Assembly: GCA_036266975.1 (NCBI GenBank)
Contig: DATAWZ010000232.1
Location: 1-7,884, forward strand
Source of the DNA: DATAWZ01 sp036266975
GTDB lineage: Bacteria; Actinomycetota; Thermoleophilia; Solirubrobacterales; Solirubrobacteraceae
Length of the DNA stretch: 7,884 nt
Direction of reading: 5' to 3'
A program made the translations under genes and the position numbers. Shown in pieces: positions 6,291 to 7,884 of the stretch (positions are counted from its first letter, which is position 1; each line of letters opens with the position of its first letter). Under the pieces are notes generated by a model, which was not told where the DNA came from, ran no database searches, and worked only from the letters and a program-made list of their open reading frames with translations.

Positions 6291-7256
6291 GTGCTTGCCG
6301 CCTACGTCGAGAGCTTCAACGCCGAGGACCCGGCCAGCGCGCTGATCGTCGGCGAGCGTCCCGAGCCCGAGGCGCCCCACGGCTGGACCGTGGTCAAGGT
6401 CAAGGCGACGGCGCTCAACCACCACGACGTGTGGTCGCTGCGGGGCGTGGGGCTGCGCGCCGAGCAGCTGCCGATGATCCTCGGCTGCGACGCCGCCGGC
6501 GTCGACGAGGACGGCAACGAGGTCATCGTGCACTCGGTCATCACCGATCCCCAGTGGCTCGGCGCCGAGTGGCTGGACCCCTCGCTCTCGCTGCTCTCCG
6601 AGCGCTACCAGGGCACGCTCGCCGAGCTGGTGACCGTGCCCAAGCGCAACCTGATCCCCAAGCCGACCGAGCTGAGCTTCGAGCACGCCGCCTGCCTGCC
6701 CTGCGCGTGGCTGACCGCCTACCGGATGCTGTTCGTCCAGGCCCCGCTGCGGCCGGGCGACACCGTCCTGGTCCAGGGCGCCGGCGGCGGCCTGTCGACC
6801 GCGCTGGTCGCGCTCGGCCGGGCCGCGGGGCTGCGGATGTGGGTCACCGGGCGCAGCGAGCGAAGCCGCGCCGCGGCGCTCGCGCTCGGCGCCGAGGCCG
6901 TCTTCGAGCCCGGCGCGCGGATGCCCGAGCGCGTCGACGCGGTGATGGAGTCGGTCGGCGAGGCGACCTGGTCGCACTCGCTGAAGTCGCTGCGCAAGGG
7001 CGGCACGATGGTCGTCTCTGGCGGCACGAGCGGCTACACCGCGCCGACCGAGGTCGCGCGCATCTTCGCGATGAACCTGCGCATCGTCGGTTCGACGATG
7101 GGCTCGCGCGAGGAGCTCGAGCGGCTCGTCGCCTTCTGCATGCAGCACGACCTGCGCGCCCCGATCGACCGCACGCTGCCGCTCGCCGAGACCCGCGAGG
7201 GCATCGCCGCGCTCGCCGCGGGCGACGTTCGCGGCAAGGTCGTTCTCACGCCGTAG
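6291..7256 (+). CDS. MDR-superfamily NAD(P)-dependent oxidoreductase (quinone oxidoreductase-like, zinc-independent)
   Basis: A 321-residue medium-chain dehydrogenase/reductase of normal length for the quinone-oxidoreductase group. The N-terminal GroES-like domain shows ALNHHDVWSLRG (41-52) and LGCDAAG (64-70); the Rossmann domain carries VQGAGGGLSTALVALGRAAG (161-180) and a second strand ending TGRSERS (186-192), whose Arg/Ser residues suggest NADPH. SGGTSGYTAP (243-252) and the C-terminal GKVVLTP are also typical. The catalytic-zinc ligands of alcohol dehydrogenases (GHE) are replaced by GCD, and the four-Cys structural zinc lobe is absent, a segment around 85-107 taking its place. It is therefore probably a quinone or enone reductase rather than an alcohol dehydrogenase. 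The start is GTG at 6291, 10 nt after the PAP2 stop and without a clear SD. Its last 11 bases overlap the convergent gene on the minus strand. The substrate is unknown. Confidence 0.93.
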   Translation: MLAAYVESFNAEDPASALIVGERPEPEAPHGWTVVKVKATALNHHDVWSLRGVGLRAEQLPMILGCDAAGVDEDGNEVIVHSVITDPQWLGAEWLDPSLSLLSERYQGTLAELVTVPKRNLIPKPTELSFEHAACLPCAWLTAYRMLFVQAPLRPGDTVLVQGAGGGLSTALVALGRAAGLRMWVTGRSERSRAAALALGAEAVFEPGARMPERVDAVMESVGEATWSHSLKSLRKGGTMVVSGGTSGYTAPTEVARIFAMNLRIVGSTMGSREELERLVAFCMQHDLRAPIDRTLPLAETREGIAALAAGDVRGKVVLTP

Positions 7257-7884
7257 GAGCCACCGCGGGGGCCACGCACGCCAGGTCGTCCGCGGTCGGC
7301 GCGGCCGGCGGCGCGCCGGCGGGATTCAGGCCGACCGCGCGCGCGAGCAGCGCGAAGGCCGGGCGGGTCGAGCACCCCGGCCGCAGCAGCCCGCTGTCCC
7401 AGGTGTCGCGCACGGGCTCGTGCAGGGCAAGGCGGGCGCGGGACTGCGCGAGCGTGCCCGGGTTGCGCCACTGGTAGACGTAGACCCGGGTGATCCGTGA
7501 GCTCAGCCGCGCGAGCGAGAGCTCGCGCGAGAGCTCCTGGGTCTGGCTCCTCTGCCCGGGCGCGTCGAACCTGCGGCGCAGCAGGACGTAGCGCCACACG
7601 GGCGCGCCGGTCTCGGTGAACCACACCCGACCGTGGACCAGGCGCAGCATGTCCTCGAGCTTTCCGTCGCCGCCGTAGGCGCCCTCGTAGTAGGGGTGCA
7701 GCCCCCACAGGCGCGGCTTGTGCGCGACCTTCAGGAACCGCCGCAGCCAGGAGATCATCGCCGGCCCGTCGAGCAGGTCGGCGGCGAGCACGGTGCAGCC
7801 CTGGCAGTGGCGCTGCAGCCAGTTGAAATAGCGCGCCGCGAGCGCCGGGTCGCCCGCCGTCGGCTCTCCGCCGGCGTCCTCCTC
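7246..7884 (-). CDS. Probable clan GH-A-like glycoside hydrolase, C-terminal part
   Basis: The last 212 residues of a protein whose start lies beyond the right edge; the frame is open to base 7884. The fragment resembles the second half of a TIM-barrel hydrolase: CQGC (27-30), a strand and helix, WGLHPY (60-65), then RVWFTETGAP (86-95). A Glu at the end of a strand in W-x-T-E-T-G fits the nucleophile position on strand 7 of clan GH-A enzymes (such as GH5, GH39 and relatives), and the His-x-Tyr upstream is a common substrate-site pair. Near the end, WDSGLL and RPAFALL also resemble the closing strand and helix of such barrels. The cysteine pair suggests an exported protein with a disulfide. 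The proposed acid/base Glu (usually NE on strand 4) is not in the window, so activity cannot be judged. The GTG at 7791 is internal and not the true start. The family assignment is from motif pattern only. Confidence 0.65.
   Translation of the reverse strand, partial: EEDAGGEPTAGDPALAARYFNWLQRHCQGCTVLAADLLDGPAMISWLRRFLKVAHKPRLWGLHPYYEGAYGGDGKLEDMLRLVHGRVWFTETGAPVWRYVLLRRRFDAPGQRSQTQELSRELSLARLSSRITRVYVYQWRNPGTLAQSRARLALHEPVRDTWDSGLLRPGCSTRPAFALLARAVGLNPAGAPPAAPTADDLACVAPAVAPTA

Noticed and set aside
6186..7148. Minus-strand open frame of 320 residues opposite the PAP2 and MDR genes.
   Set aside because: It crosses the junction of two real plus-strand genes and its translation is Arg/Gly/His-rich with no domain.
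7519..7536. Palindromic CTCGCGCGAG and neighbouring GAGCTC repeats that look like a hairpin.
   Set aside because: They lie inside the hydrolase coding sequence in a Leu/Ala/Arg/Ser-rich part; such CG-rich self-complementary strings are expected from codon use here.
1..7884. A defence island or mobile-element setting for the MoxR ATPase cluster.
   Set aside because: No nuclease, methyltransferase, toxin, integrase, transposase or tRNA-adjacent repeat is present, and base composition is even across all genes. The MoxR and VWA proteins match the BatA-type housekeeping chaperone class better than ATPase modules of known defence systems.

Overview
The window is very GC-rich (by eye well above 65%), with GC-ending codons, GTG starts, 4-base gene overlaps and almost no intergenic DNA. 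This fits a high-GC actinomycete; the gene content (soluble DUF58, BatA-like VWA proteins, a CYP110/135-like P450) would suit a deep-branching group such as Thermoleophilia/Solirubrobacterales. That placement is an inference, not a measurement. No rRNA, tRNA, CRISPR array, insertion sequence or phage gene was seen.

Left part, minus strand (5366 down to 1): one compact transcription unit. In transcription order it holds a BatA-like VWA membrane protein, a MoxR-family AAA+ ATPase, a soluble DUF58 protein, a second BatA-like VWA membrane protein paralogous to the first, a cytochrome P450, and the start of a saccharopine-dehydrogenase-like NAD(P) oxidoreductase that runs off the window. Junctions after moxR are GTGA, ATGA, a 5-nt gap, then ATGA, so the genes look translationally coupled. 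The first four genes form a MoxR/VWA ATPase system, a class thought to act as chaperones that mature or remodel protein complexes, often by metal-cofactor insertion. The DUF58 and both VWA proteins keep recognisable MIDAS metal-site residues. The unusual parts are the VWA-MoxR-DUF58-VWA sandwich and the two redox enzymes coupled to its end.

Middle (5367-5458): a 92-bp divergent intergenic region, the only real regulatory gap. It holds a 22-bp interrupted inverted repeat and a 12-bp perfect palindrome touching the ribosome binding site of the rightward gene.

Right part, plus strand (5459-7256): a PAP2_3-type membrane phosphatase/phosphotransferase, then 10 nt later a zinc-independent MDR (quinone-oxidoreductase-like) enzyme. 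They may be co-transcribed, but no functional link is evident.

Far right, minus strand (7884-7246): the C-terminal part of a probable extracytoplasmic clan GH-A-like glycoside hydrolase, whose stop overlaps the end of the MDR gene by 11 bp.

No intergenic stretch exceeds 100 bases. The best candidate for something undescribed is the coupled MoxR/DUF58/VWA pair plus P450 plus dehydrogenase unit. Whether the redox enzymes are functional partners cannot be decided from one sequence.
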